A stretch of 14,712 bases of DNA from Deltaproteobacteria bacterium (GCA_016875255.1 VGRU01000068.1:1-14712); one strand, 5' to 3'. Shown: positions 6,535 to 13,674, numbered from the stretch's first letter. The notes: generated by a model from the letters alone, not told the origin. Numbers and translations are program-made.

Positions 6535-6621
6535 AGAGATTTTTATCTCTTGTTGAGAACAAGTATACACAACTCACATTAGAGGAAGATTAAAAAAAGA
6601 TTAAAAGTTTTTAATCTTTTT
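6535..6621. other. AT-rich leader with three palindromes
   Basis: The gap before the lipoprotein gene (6505-6721) holds AGAGAT-TTTT-ATCTCT at 6535-6550, CTTGTT-GAG-AACAAG at 6549-6563, and a 13-bp A/T stem at 6594-6606 and 6609-6621. The middle one looks like a regulator binding site. No clear -35/-10 pair with good spacing is seen. Confidence 0.45.
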
Positions 6622-6721
6622 ACGGGAATACGGCTCATTGCGGGCGATTTCAAACAGGACGGTAAAAATTTTTGTGTTTTCAACAGGTTTAATGATAACG
6701 GCTTAAAGAAGGGGGGGATCC

Positions 6722-7318
6722 ATGCCAGGAAAATGTCACTTCTTTCGTCTATTGGCCCTGTGGTTTGGGTTAATCCCTTTGCTCACTTCCTGTGTGGCTG
6801 AGTTTGTCAACCCGATTCCCCCGCCCAAGTCATCGGAGCCGGATCAGGCGATATTGGGCGAATGGGAGATGGCCGAGAAGGATGAAAAGATGAGACTCTA
6901 TATTTATCCACGAAGATCGGGGTGGATAGATATCATTAGTGTCGAGATAGATTCAAAGAATAAAATCAAGCTTGATATCTATGAGGGGTATACCACCCAG
7001 ATTCAACAGGAAAAATTTCTTTGCCTCAAAGAAAGGGAGATGGTTGTCAAAAAGGGAGAGGGTGAGGAATCGGGCTATTACATCGTCCCCTACAAAATTT
7101 CAGACGACGGCCGCTTCTCGTTTAAGATATTTGATGTTGACAGGGTTAACGATATGATTCGCAAAGGTGAACTCAAAGGCAATATCATCCGATGGAAAAC
7201 CATAGTGACCTCCGGAGCGGATGAGCTGGTGTCATTGATTTTAAAGAAAGGGGTCGATAGTTTTGTTGACACCACTCAGGATATTTCGAAATCCACTTTC
7301 TCAAGGCCTAAAAAGTAA
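6722..7318 (+). CDS. Hypothetical lipoprotein
   Basis: This is a 198-residue exported protein. A basic and hydrophobic signal peptide leads to the lipobox LTSC with the lipidated cysteine at residue 24, so it should be anchored in the inner or outer membrane. The mature part begins with a proline-rich linker (NPIPPPKSSEP) and continues with ILGEWEMAEKDEKMRLYIYP, a GEW-type start that resembles small beta-rich lipoproteins. I do not recognise a named family. The start is supported by a G-rich ribosome binding site (AAGGGGGGG). It is followed after 14 bp by the radical SAM gene, so the two are probably co-transcribed, but a functional link is not evident. Confidence 0.8.
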   Translation: MPGKCHFFRLLALWFGLIPLLTSCVAEFVNPIPPPKSSEPDQAILGEWEMAEKDEKMRLYIYPRRSGWIDIISVEIDSKNKIKLDIYEGYTTQIQQEKFLCLKEREMVVKKGEGEESGYYIVPYKISDDGRFSFKIFDVDRVNDMIRKGELKGNIIRWKTIVTSGADELVSLILKKGVDSFVDTTQDISKSTFSRPKK

Positions 7319-7332
7319 AGAGAGAGGACTGG

Positions 7333-8697
7333 ATGAAAATATTATTAATCGAACCGGCCAAATCACCTTTGACAATAGGCGGAGAAGATGTATTTATCTA
7401 TGAGTCACTTTCCCTTGAATACATCGCTACAGGAGTGGCAAAGGACCACGATGTAAGAATCCTTGACCTCCGACTCGAAAAGGACCTGCAAGGCATTTTG
7501 GCAGACTTCTGCCCTGACGTTGTTGGCATAACCGCATATACTGTGCATGTGAACACTGTGAAAAAGCTCTTTGAGGATATAAAAGGATGGAATCCAAAGG
7601 TTCTCACGGTGGTGGGTGGTCATCATGCTACCATGGTGGCAGAAGACTTCCTTTCCCCGTTTGTTGATCTCATTGTCATTGGGGAAGGGGTCTTTGCATT
7701 CCAGGAAATCATCACAAGATTCGAGAGAGGAGAGAGCTTTGATGGCATCCCAGGAATCGCCATTCCGAAAGGGGATCGCCTTGTCAGAACCGATGGTCAG
7801 GCGATAGCCGATCTCGATCTCTTTCCTTTTCCGGAGAGAAGACTAACATCGAAGTACCGGAGTCACTACTACTCAGAATGGATGAGGCCCTTGGCGTCAA
7901 TCCGGACCTCAAAGGGGTGTCCATTTCGATGCAACTTTTGCGCCCAGTGGAAACTGGCGGGGGGGCGTTATTTGAGGAGAAATCCGGAGAGCGTTGTCCA
8001 GGAGTTAGCTGGCTTGGCAGAGAAATTCGTCTTCTTTGCTGACGATGAATCACTCGTCGATGCCTCAAGAATGAAAAAGCTTGCAAGGCTGATCAAAGAG
8101 GCAGGGATAAGAAAGCAATACTTTCTTTATGGGAGAAGCGATACCATTTGCAGAAATCCTGACCTCCTTGAGATGTGGAGGGATATTGGTCTTGAAAGGG
8201 TCTTTGTGGGGCTCGAATTCCTCAAAGACGAAGACCTCAGCTACATTCGAAAGGGTTCCACGGCAAGTGACAATGAGAAGGCGATAAAGATCCTTCAAGA
8301 TCTTGGCATTGAAGTCTATGCCTCTTTCATCGTGAGACAGGAATTCAACAAAGCGGATTTCAGAGCCCTAAGGCAATATTGCCGGGAGCTGGGATTAAGT
8401 TTCGCCAGCTTTGCGGTCCTTACCCCTCTGCCCGGCACCGATTTCAATGAAGAGGTGAAAGATCAATTGATCACCCATAACTATGACTACTTCGACTTTA
8501 TTCATACTTTGCTCCCGACGGCTCTTCCTCTTAATAAGTTCTATGGAGAATATTATGATCTCTATAAAAAAGCGGTTCCCATGAGTAAACAGTTCCTTTA
8601 CATCTTAAAGAAATTTCCTTCAAAAGAGATCCCTTCCTTTATGAAGAAGTCGAATCGCGTCCTCAATCAACTAAAAAATGCTTACAGGGATTATTGA
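7333..8697 (+). CDS. B12-binding domain radical SAM protein
   Basis: This is a 454-residue class B radical SAM enzyme. The N-terminal 140 or so residues form a cobalamin-binding Rossmann fold (VVGITAYT, TVVGGHHATM, LIVIGEG). The radical SAM core follows, with cysteines 196, 200 and 203 in CPFRCNFC, which bind the 4Fe-4S cluster and S-adenosylmethionine. FFADDES and VFVGLEF are later core strands. Proteins of this architecture carry out methylations and rearrangements in lipid, pigment and antibiotic pathways. The substrate cannot be told from the sequence, and I do not assign it to a specific subfamily. The start has a GAGAGAGGA ribosome binding site. It forms a likely two-gene operon with the lipoprotein gene before it. 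Confidence 0.85.
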   Translation: MKILLIEPAKSPLTIGGEDVFIYESLSLEYIATGVAKDHDVRILDLRLEKDLQGILADFCPDVVGITAYTVHVNTVKKLFEDIKGWNPKVLTVVGGHHATMVAEDFLSPFVDLIVIGEGVFAFQEIITRFERGESFDGIPGIAIPKGDRLVRTDGQAIADLDLFPFPERRLTSKYRSHYYSEWMRPLASIRTSKGCPFRCNFCAQWKLAGGRYLRRNPESVVQELAGLAEKFVFFADDESLVDASRMKKLARLIKEAGIRKQYFLYGRSDTICRNPDLLEMWRDIGLERVFVGLEFLKDEDLSYIRKGSTASDNEKAIKILQDLGIEVYASFIVRQEFNKADFRALRQYCRELGLSFASFAVLTPLPGTDFNEEVKDQLITHNYDYFDFIHTLLPTALPLNKFYGEYYDLYKKAVPMSKQFLYILKKFPSKEIPSFMKKSNRVLNQLKNAYRDY

Positions 8698-8813
8698 GAA
8701 AATCCTCAACAGATCCACCTATCATCATCAAACTCCTGAACTTGCCAGGAGCGACCAATTGTAGTCGTAGCCACTAATCCCTATGCTTGCAAATTCCTTC
8801 CTGAAACTTTCGA

Positions 8814-8842
8814 TTGACTAATTCTAATAAAATTAGTATATT
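8814..8842 (+). promoter_or_regulatory. Promoter P1 with internal operator-like palindrome
   Basis: TTGACT (8814-8819) and TATATT (8837-8842) are 17 bp apart, close to the sigma70 consensus. The inverted repeat ACTAATT-N7-AATTAGT (8817-8823 and 8831-8837) lies between and over the two hexamers, which is the expected place for a repressor site. Confidence 0.55.
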
Positions 8843-8933
8843 GCAGTCAGTAATCGAGGGCACGAGGGCATAAAGGGAACGATGTTTCTTCATTACGCCT
8901 TCGACAACACTGGTGGGTTTTCCAAAATAACAA

Positions 8934-8962
8934 TTGCCGTTATTAATAAATGCCGGTATAAT
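8934..8962 (+). promoter_or_regulatory. Promoter P2 with overlapping operator-like palindrome
   Basis: TTGCCG (8934-8939) and a perfect TATAAT (8957-8962) are 17 bp apart. The inverted repeat AATAAC-N7-GTTATT (8926-8931 and 8939-8944) covers the -35 region. Confidence 0.5.
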
Positions 8963-9080
8963 ACAATAAGTTTTATCATTTTTTTGCGAAAAGGCCTTTT
9001 TCCGTGGCGACTTTTTATGAAAACCCAGCAGAGACAGTACACTAAATTGGTAATTCACAATCGATGGATTGAGGTGAAAT

Positions 9081-9854
9081 ATGGCGAAGGAACTGAAGAA
9101 CAAACCTCTTGTGGAGGCAATCTTCGAAGTAAGATGGAAACTGCAAGGAGCACCTCCAGCGCCTGTAATAGATCCACATTATAAGCTTCTCCTTGGACGT
9201 TTGTTTGACCGATTTCTCCAGGATTACCCCGAGCATGAACAACTGCCGGCTGCCAGTATTCCTGATGATTTTGTCGGCCACATAATCCAACATCGTTTTC
9301 GTGTCGCCGCAAATAAGTGGCCTCTGGTTCAAGTCGGACCGGGAATTTTTTCTGTAAATTCAACCGGCGATTACATTTGGCCTGTCTTTCGTCTCCGTGT
9401 GGTAACAGCTCTTGAGAAGCTTTATGACGCACATCCGAAGGTGACCGATTTGAAGTTAACCAACATAATTCTTCGTTACATCGACGCCGAAAATTTCGAC
9501 TATATGTCTGAGAATGCATTTGATTTTTTGCGCGATATGCTTAAACTCAACATCTCGCTGCCGGTGAATTTATTTAGTGGCACGGAGGTTGAGAATAGGC
9601 CGACCGGCTTATTATCGCAGTGTTCGTTCAAATGCCGAAAACCGAAGGGAATTGTCACTATCCGGTTTGCCACCGGACAAAAAAACAATGTTCCTGCTAT
9701 TGTATGGGAAACAATTGTTGAATCTGCTACGGACGACTTGCCAAATATGCCAAAAGACTTTACAGATTGGATCGATGCCGCTCATCAAATTACTGATAAT
9801 TGGTTTTTCGAAATGATTAAGGGGGAGCTTGAAAGGAGGTATTCAGGTGAATAG
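9081..9854 (+). CDS. TIGR04255 family protein
   Basis: This 257-residue protein matches, by recall of its family features, the TIGR04255 group of sporadically distributed proteins. It has the N-terminal start KNKPLVEAIFEVRW, the middle segment WPVFRLRVVTALEKLY and the tail DWIDAAHQITDNWFFEMI. The molecular role of the family is unknown to me. The start follows GAGGTG. It is the first gene of a three-gene operon: its stop overlaps the next start by 8 bp and that gene overlaps the third by 4 bp. The patchy spread of the family, the two promoters and the lower G+C feel compared with the LPS block point to an acquired module, possibly a defence or stress system. That last point is inference only. 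Confidence 0.75.
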   Translation: MAKELKNKPLVEAIFEVRWKLQGAPPAPVIDPHYKLLLGRLFDRFLQDYPEHEQLPAASIPDDFVGHIIQHRFRVAANKWPLVQVGPGIFSVNSTGDYIWPVFRLRVVTALEKLYDAHPKVTDLKLTNIILRYIDAENFDYMSENAFDFLRDMLKLNISLPVNLFSGTEVENRPTGLLSQCSFKCRKPKGIVTIRFATGQKNNVPAIVWETIVESATDDLPNMPKDFTDWIDAAHQITDNWFFEMIKGELERRYSGE

Positions 9855-10227
9855 CGCATATACTGTTGATCTCCAGGGTAGACCGCCAGAGTCACGGGCT
9901 ATTGAAACCGGTCCCTGGAGTGAGACCTATATAAGAAGGAGATCCATGAATCTGTGGGGAATACTCCGAATAACGAAGATTGCCGGAATCCTCCTCCCCT
10001 TGGCTGTTTCTACAATTACAGCAATACCAGACCCATGGCTAATCGAGAAAAGACGGCGTGATACTGTTGTGACCGTGTCGATCTTTCAGGAAGTTATTGG
10101 CCATGCCATATCACGATCTGAAGCATTAATTATCGCGCGACAGATCCTGGAGCAGGCGGAACACGAACGCCTTGCTCTTGCAGAGTTTGAGGCAGCTCGT
10201 GGGATACAATGGAGTGACGAGTTATGA
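9847..10227 (+). CDS. Hypothetical protein with one possible membrane segment
   Basis: I do not recognise this family. The GTG at 9847 is chosen because AGGAGGT ends 6 bases before it, which gives a 126-residue protein. A TTG at 9829 would add six residues inside the upstream gene. The middle contains a hydrophobic stretch (ILRITKIAGILLPLAVS), perhaps a weak membrane helix, followed by PDPWLIEKRRRDT. The C-terminal half is an amphipathic helix region (ALIIARQILEQAEHERLAL). It overlaps the genes on both sides, so the three proteins are probably made in fixed proportion. Confidence 0.65.
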   Translation: MNSAYTVDLQGRPPESRAIETGPWSETYIRRRSMNLWGILRITKIAGILLPLAVSTITAIPDPWLIEKRRRDTVVTVSIFQEVIGHAISRSEALIIARQILEQAEHERLALAEFEAARGIQWSDEL

Positions 10228-10880
10228 TTTATGAGTTCCCTGACAAATCAGCACCTATTCAACAGGGTGACATTTTCGTCAGCCTTCCACGAATCGATAT
10301 CTCGCTCAACAATGTTCTCATAGCTGGAGAGACCGGAGAAAGAGCGGCGAAGTGGGTCGAGGTTATCCAAAGATATGAGTCGTTGAATATCATTGTGCCG
10401 GTACGGCCTGTTACCGCAATTGTCGCCACACAGGACTGCGATGCTCTCCATGGCCGCGACATAACACTTTGTGAAATCAGCGAGTTTAGGGATGTAGAAC
10501 GAAAAAGCAAAGACTGTACCAATCCAAGAAAATTGAAGAACATTATTACACAGCATGCACGGATTAACCAAAAGTGGTTTTACCTGCCCCCCGATGAAGG
10601 GATCGGATTCTTAGAGAAAATGGCGGTTGATTTTATGGTGACACTGCGTGTTCCGCGAGCTGAACTTGAAGAGTTGCGCGATCTTCGGAAAGGCAGACTT
10701 AATCAAATTGCAGATGAGCATTTCCGAGAACGGATTAGTGAATTCTTCAGACGTTATCCTTACGACGAATGGTATCCTCTTGATCAAGAAGAACTAAAGG
10801 CCTACAAGGTTGAATATCCTGATGCAAAGCCATTTCCTTGGCAACAGACTGAGATAACTGGCAACGGTGACAAAAAGTGA
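10224..10880 (+). CDS. Hypothetical protein with TQDCD motif
   Basis: This is a 218-residue soluble protein starting at an ATGA overlap with the gene before it. Visible landmarks are QGDIFVSLPRIDI near the N-terminus, VTAIVATQDCDALHG around residues 63-77, KWFYLPPDEG, and the late segment EHFRERISEFFRRYP. The QGDI and QDCD pattern is one I associate with an uncharacterised family found in mobile or defence-rich regions. I cannot name the family and know no activity. The acidic and cysteine positions in QDCD could be a metal or catalytic site, which is speculation. It closes the three-gene operon that begins with the TIGR04255 gene. Confidence 0.7.
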   Translation: MIYEFPDKSAPIQQGDIFVSLPRIDISLNNVLIAGETGERAAKWVEVIQRYESLNIIVPVRPVTAIVATQDCDALHGRDITLCEISEFRDVERKSKDCTNPRKLKNIITQHARINQKWFYLPPDEGIGFLEKMAVDFMVTLRVPRAELEELRDLRKGRLNQIADEHFRERISEFFRRYPYDEWYPLDQEELKAYKVEYPDAKPFPWQQTEITGNGDKK

Positions 10881-11250
10881 GAGATTATACGAACTCTATA
10901 ACATAAATGACGTGCGTGATGCGAACATCGCCCAACTCCCCTGTTATCCTCTCTTTCAACTCGTAATCTTCGTTTCCTGATTATGGTTGTCCGTAATGCT
11001 TTGTAGGTGAAGCGTTGAAAATGGCTTTGGCATGGAATTTTTCGGAGAGAATAAGGGCTTCTTCCTGTAACATTCACTTCCAAAAAGTTTGAAAAGGGTG
11101 TATATTACAACCCGTATTTGATGAGGACTATTACCAGTTCATTCAAGACGGCATCGGGGGGACTTTTGAAGGTCTTGAAGGTTTGGTTTTTGAAGAAACC
11201 TCGCAGCAGCACAAATAAATAATGTTCGATGAAGTACAAGAAAGTGGTCA
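10881..11250 (+). other. 370-bp gap with the first 59-bp repeat and a cassette leader
   Basis: No convincing long gene lies here. The gap contains the repeat at 10954-11012 and a weak promoter (TTCCAA at 11078-11083, 17 bp, TATATT at 11101-11106). Two tiny open frames follow, 11121-11222 (33 codons) and 11222-11254 (10 codons). The stop of the second overlaps the start of the HEPN-like gene (ATGA). Confidence 0.45.
10954..11020 (+). repeat. Repeat copy A, possible attC site
   Basis: Positions 10954-11012 match 13054-13112 in 48 of 59 bases without gaps. In this copy the ends TTTCAAC (10954-10960) and GTTGAAA (11014-11020) are perfect inverted complements, close to the attC core patterns RYYYAAC and GTTRRRY. 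The inner boxes do not pair with symmetric spacing, so the attC reading is less sure than for the next two sites. Confidence 0.5.
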
Positions 11251-11841
11251 ATGAGGCCCACTAAGGTTTCTGAGGAAGTATACACCCATGAGTATCTATG
11301 GCGCGCAGCGGAGACCTTACACAAACATGCCCCTCTTGATAGTAGGCATTTTTACTATCGCCTATCTGCTCTGATGATGGCATACCTTGCTTTCGAAGCA
11401 TTTATTAACTTCATCGGCGAAGTCATGTGTCCTGGTCTATGGGCAAATGAAAGGGATGTCTTTCGTGGCAAAGGTGATGCCATAGAAGCCAGAATCGACG
11501 CTATCGTCCACCAGTTCCCTGGATATGAATGGCGGAAAGGTGAACTCCCCTACCAAGATGTCAAGAAACTCAAAAGGTTCAGAGATTTGGTAGCCCACGG
11601 GAAAGTTATAAGAAGTGAGTATATCGCTTTTTCGAACGATGACGAGATTAACTTCAGGTGGACCCACGAATGGGATAAATTTATTAAACCCGAGCAAGTT
11701 GCGAGGTCAATAAGTTCCGTCAAGACCTTCTCTCAGTCGCTCTTGATTGAGGCGCGTAAGTACTCCGATGAACCACATCTAGTGTTCGACGCGTTTGAGG
11801 GGGCACTGGCTTCAGCCGAGGGAACACCAAGACCGGAGTAG
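11251..11841 (+). CDS. HEPN-like protein
   Basis: This 196-residue helical protein has the marks of a HEPN domain. The first long helix pair is HFYYRLSALMMAYLAFEAF (residues 33-51). The RX4H motif is RDLVAH at residues 111-116, preceded by a polar run (KKLKRF). HEPN proteins with an intact RX4-6H are often metal-independent RNases in toxin-antitoxin and defence systems, so RNase activity is possible but not shown. No MNT-type antitoxin gene is adjacent. The ATG at 11251 has no strong ribosome binding site and overlaps the stop of a 10-codon frame, so it may be translated by coupling. It is followed directly by an attC-like site, fitting a gene cassette. Confidence 0.65.
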   Translation: MRPTKVSEEVYTHEYLWRAAETLHKHAPLDSRHFYYRLSALMMAYLAFEAFINFIGEVMCPGLWANERDVFRGKGDAIEARIDAIVHQFPGYEWRKGELPYQDVKKLKRFRDLVAHGKVIRSEYIAFSNDDEINFRWTHEWDKFIKPEQVARSISSVKTFSQSLLIEARKYSDEPHLVFDAFEGALASAEGTPRPE

Positions 11842-11847
11842 ACCGGA

Positions 11848-11902
11848 GAGCAACGCTCTCCAGCGGATGCTTTACATCTACCGTTGACCTCAGTCGTTGG
11901 GT
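11848..11902 (+). other. attC-like recombination site B
   Basis: The right core is GTTGGGT (11896-11902), a perfect match to GTTRRRY. The left core GAGCAAC (11848-11854) keeps the AAC. Between them CAGCGGATG and CATCTACCGTTG pair imperfectly around a short loop, in the manner of attC sites whose bottom strand folds. At 55 bp it is at the short end of the known range. Confidence 0.5.
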
Positions 11903-11922
11903 GATGACAAAAGGTATAAATA

Positions 11923-12258
11923 ATGGCACCGTGGCTTAACTGGTTTATACTCTTAATCGGATTATTCTTAATTTTCATGTTCTGGAGTTGGGTTCCTATG
12001 GAACGATTTGATAAATACTGGAAAAGAAACAACGATATTGGAAGGCCATTCCTAAATACGATAGTCATTACAGGATTGCCAGCCCTTTACGCAAAACTGA
12101 CTTCTACACCATATGACTGGCTTTTGATTCCTATATGCTTTTTCCTCACACAGTATGCTGTCCTATCTGGTCGCTTTCTTCAAAAGAAAATGATCATCGC
12201 TGGTTGGATTATGTTGATAACAATGGCTGCAATTTGGATTGCTTACTTTTATCTATAG
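11923..12258 (+). CDS. Small multi-pass membrane protein
   Basis: This is a 111-residue protein with hydrophobic segments near residues 5-25 (WFILLIGLFLIFMFWSWV), 46-58, 66-84 (WLLIPICFFLTQYAVLSG) and 90-111 (IIAGWIMLITMAAIWIAYF). That gives three or four membrane helices with a charged loop (ERFDKYWKRNND) after the first. I recognise no family. The start follows AAAGG. It fills almost the whole of a 423-bp unit between attC-like sites B and C, the typical layout of a single-gene cassette. Confidence 0.7.
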   Translation: MAPWLNWFILLIGLFLIFMFWSWVPMERFDKYWKRNNDIGRPFLNTIVITGLPALYAKLTSTPYDWLLIPICFFLTQYAVLSGRFLQKKMIIAGWIMLITMAAIWIAYFYL

Positions 12259-12264
12259 GTTTGC

Positions 12265-12325
12265 AGCCAACATATCGCTTTAGTGGGACGCCGCTAATGC
12301 ATCGCCCCTGAGCTTTGTATTAGAT
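12265..12325 (+). other. attC-like recombination site C
   Basis: AGCCAAC (12265-12271) is the left core. The right core ATTAGAT (12319-12325) has lost only the first G of GTTRRRY. Inside, ATCGCTTTAGTGGGACG pairs with CGCCCCTGAGC with the offset bases expected of attC stems. The overall wording strongly resembles attC sites of environmental integrons that I remember. Confidence 0.6.
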
Positions 12326-12341
12326 TTGGAGGAGAATTAAT

Positions 12342-13028
12342 ATGAAACAGAAACGAATACTGACCCCAACCGATGGACCTGAAACATGGCAGCGATTCCT
12401 CGCTGAGCCGGATAAACACTAGCAACGGGGATTCTCGGCGATGTCCACAGCACTTTCCTGGGAAAGCGCGGACGGGTTGCCGCCTGAAATACGAGCTCTG
12501 TTCAAGGATGCGCATGATCCTGCAATGCGCGATGCTGCCCTTGCCTTGGCCATTCCTGAATACAAAGTTGATCTTGACGGTGGTACCCGCCCATCACAGA
12601 ACGATGTATTCGCGCTGCTCTCATGCTCAGGGGGCCTCATCACAATGATGGTGGAAGGCAAGGCGCGCGAAGACTTCGACGATCTGCTTGATGATTGGAG
12701 GAACAGAACGTCGGAAACGGGTGTCAAAGCGAGACTGACCGAAATTACTGATAACATTGGCCTTACTGGACCCCCTCCCGGCGACATCCGTTATCAGTTG
12801 CTCCATCGCACAGCATCGGCAGTAATTGAAGCCAGAAGATTCCATGCAAAATATGCCGTCGTTTTAATCCAATCTTTCGTTAGCAACGATGCGGAGAATC
12901 ACTACAACGACTTCTGCAAGTTCATTCGATTGTTTGAGCGCACAGCTACGAAAGAGCTCCTCATTGAGCTTTCCCGACCTCATGGTCAGCAACTTTTTGC
13001 AGCATGGGTTCAAAGTACACCCAGATGA
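12342..13028 (+). pseudogene. Hypothetical cassette gene interrupted by an in-frame amber codon
   Basis: A strong ribosome binding site (GGAGGAG) precedes ATG at 12342. The frame runs MKQKRILTPTDGPETWQR and on to AEPDKH, then TAG (12420-12422). It continues in the same frame as QRGFSAMSTALSWESADG through to 13028, 228 residues in all if the TAG is read. Proteins I remember from a large uncharacterised family (DUF6946-like, unverified) have tryptophan in the phrase KHW at this point, so TGG to TAG is the simplest change. A restart at ATG 12441 would give 195 residues lacking the conserved N-terminus and a ribosome binding site. The gene is therefore probably inactive, unless amber suppression occurs. 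It is the third unit of the cassette array. Confidence 0.65.
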
Positions 13029-13053
13029 AAGAAACCCGAACAAGCTACTGCAC

Positions 13054-13120
13054 TTTCAACTGGTAATCTCCGATTCTTAAATATGGCTGCCGGTAATGAG
13101 TTGTAGGTGAAGTTTTGGGG
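13054..13120 (+). repeat. Repeat copy D, possible degenerate attC site
   Basis: Positions 13054-13112 match copy A (10954-11012) in 48 of 59 bases without gaps. TTTCAAC is kept at the left. At the right, the place of GTTGAAA is taken by TTTGGGG. It follows the amber-interrupted gene by 25 bp and ends 11 bp before the macrodomain gene, marking the right edge of the accessory region. Confidence 0.5.
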
Positions 13121-13131
13121 GATTTGGAATT

Positions 13132-13674
13132 TTATTTTATTTTGGTTAGTTCCTTCAACGTTTCCTCATAAATGCTGTAAGTTTTTGAATCGAAAAGGAC
13201 GAATCTTACCAGTTTGATTTCGGGGTGGTCCTTCAGATAATTCATGACGGTCTGTAATGCGATGCAGGAGGCCTCGTCCACAGGATATCCATAGACGCCT
13301 GTACTGATGGAGGGGAATGCAATTGAAGAGATATGATTTTGGGTACAGAGTTCTAAACTCTTTCGATAGGCGCTAGACAACAGTTCTCTGTCCTTGGGTG
13401 AACCCGAAAATCTCGGGCCGACCGCGTGGATCACATACTTTGCCTTTAAATTTCCTCCACCCGTAATGACCGCCGACCCCGTGGGACAGCCCTTATATTT
13501 CTTGCTCAGTTCAGCGATAATCACCAGTCCACCCGCCCGATGAATAGCACCATCCACTCCGCCCCCTCCTGCAAGTCTTGAATTGGCTGCATTTCCAATG
13601 GCCTCTGTATCCTGCCGGGTAATGTCTCCCTGGACCACTTCTAAAACAGATTGATGAACCGTTGCCTTCATCAT
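13132..13674 (-). CDS. Macrodomain protein, O-acetyl-ADP-ribose deacetylase / ADP-ribosylglutamate hydrolase family
   Basis: This 180-residue protein is a complete macrodomain. VVQGDIT (residues 13-19) and NAANSRLAGGGGVDGAI (28-44) form the ADP-ribose binding floor. AVITGGGNL and VIHAVGP follow. The second phosphate loop is PSISTGVYGYP. The layout agrees with the MacroD/TM_0508-like group that removes ADP-ribose from acidic residues and cleaves O-acetyl-ADP-ribose in the cytoplasm. The pair ATGATG follows GGAGAAAATA on the minus strand, so the first ATG is used here. It is a single gene pointing toward the cassette array. Its role here, for example as a partner of an ADP-ribosylating toxin, cannot be judged since no such gene is seen. 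Confidence 0.9.
   Translation of the reverse strand: MMKATVHQSVLEVVQGDITRQDTEAIGNAANSRLAGGGGVDGAIHRAGGLVIIAELSKKYKGCPTGSAVITGGGNLKAKYVIHAVGPRFSGSPKDRELLSSAYRKSLELCTQNHISSIAFPSISTGVYGYPVDEASCIALQTVMNYLKDHPEIKLVRFVLFDSKTYSIYEETLKELTKIK

Larger units (their letters stand above)
8698..9080 (+). other. 383-bp leader between the chromosomal block and the accessory region
   Basis: I find no convincing gene here. The stretch contains two candidate promoters reading to the right, each overlapped by an inverted repeat, and a palindrome AAAAGGCCTTTT near 8989-9000 followed by Ts. It leads into the TIGR04255 family gene. Confidence 0.5.
10954..13120 (+). mobile_element. Remnant integron cassette array without integrase (CALIN-like)
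   Basis: Three small genes in the same direction are separated by attC-like sites at 11848-11902 and 12265-12325 and flanked by two similar 59-bp repeats. Each gap is of the size expected between gene cassettes. The second cassette (about 11897-12319) starts with TTGGGT and carries AGCCAAC at its end, complementary in 6 of 7 bases once the cassette is circular, as integron cassettes require. No integrase gene or attI site is in the window. Confidence 0.55.

Noticed and set aside
8698..9080. attI or attC site at the left border of the accessory region
   Set aside because: No GTTRRRY/RYYYAAC pair with foldable inner boxes was found, so the left border of the array is not defined.
8774..9103. 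Minus-strand frame with a segment (MKKHRSLY) that recalls the start of group II or retron-type reverse transcriptases
   Set aside because: The likeness covers only a few residues, no catalytic motif follows, and the frame lies over two good plus-strand promoters.
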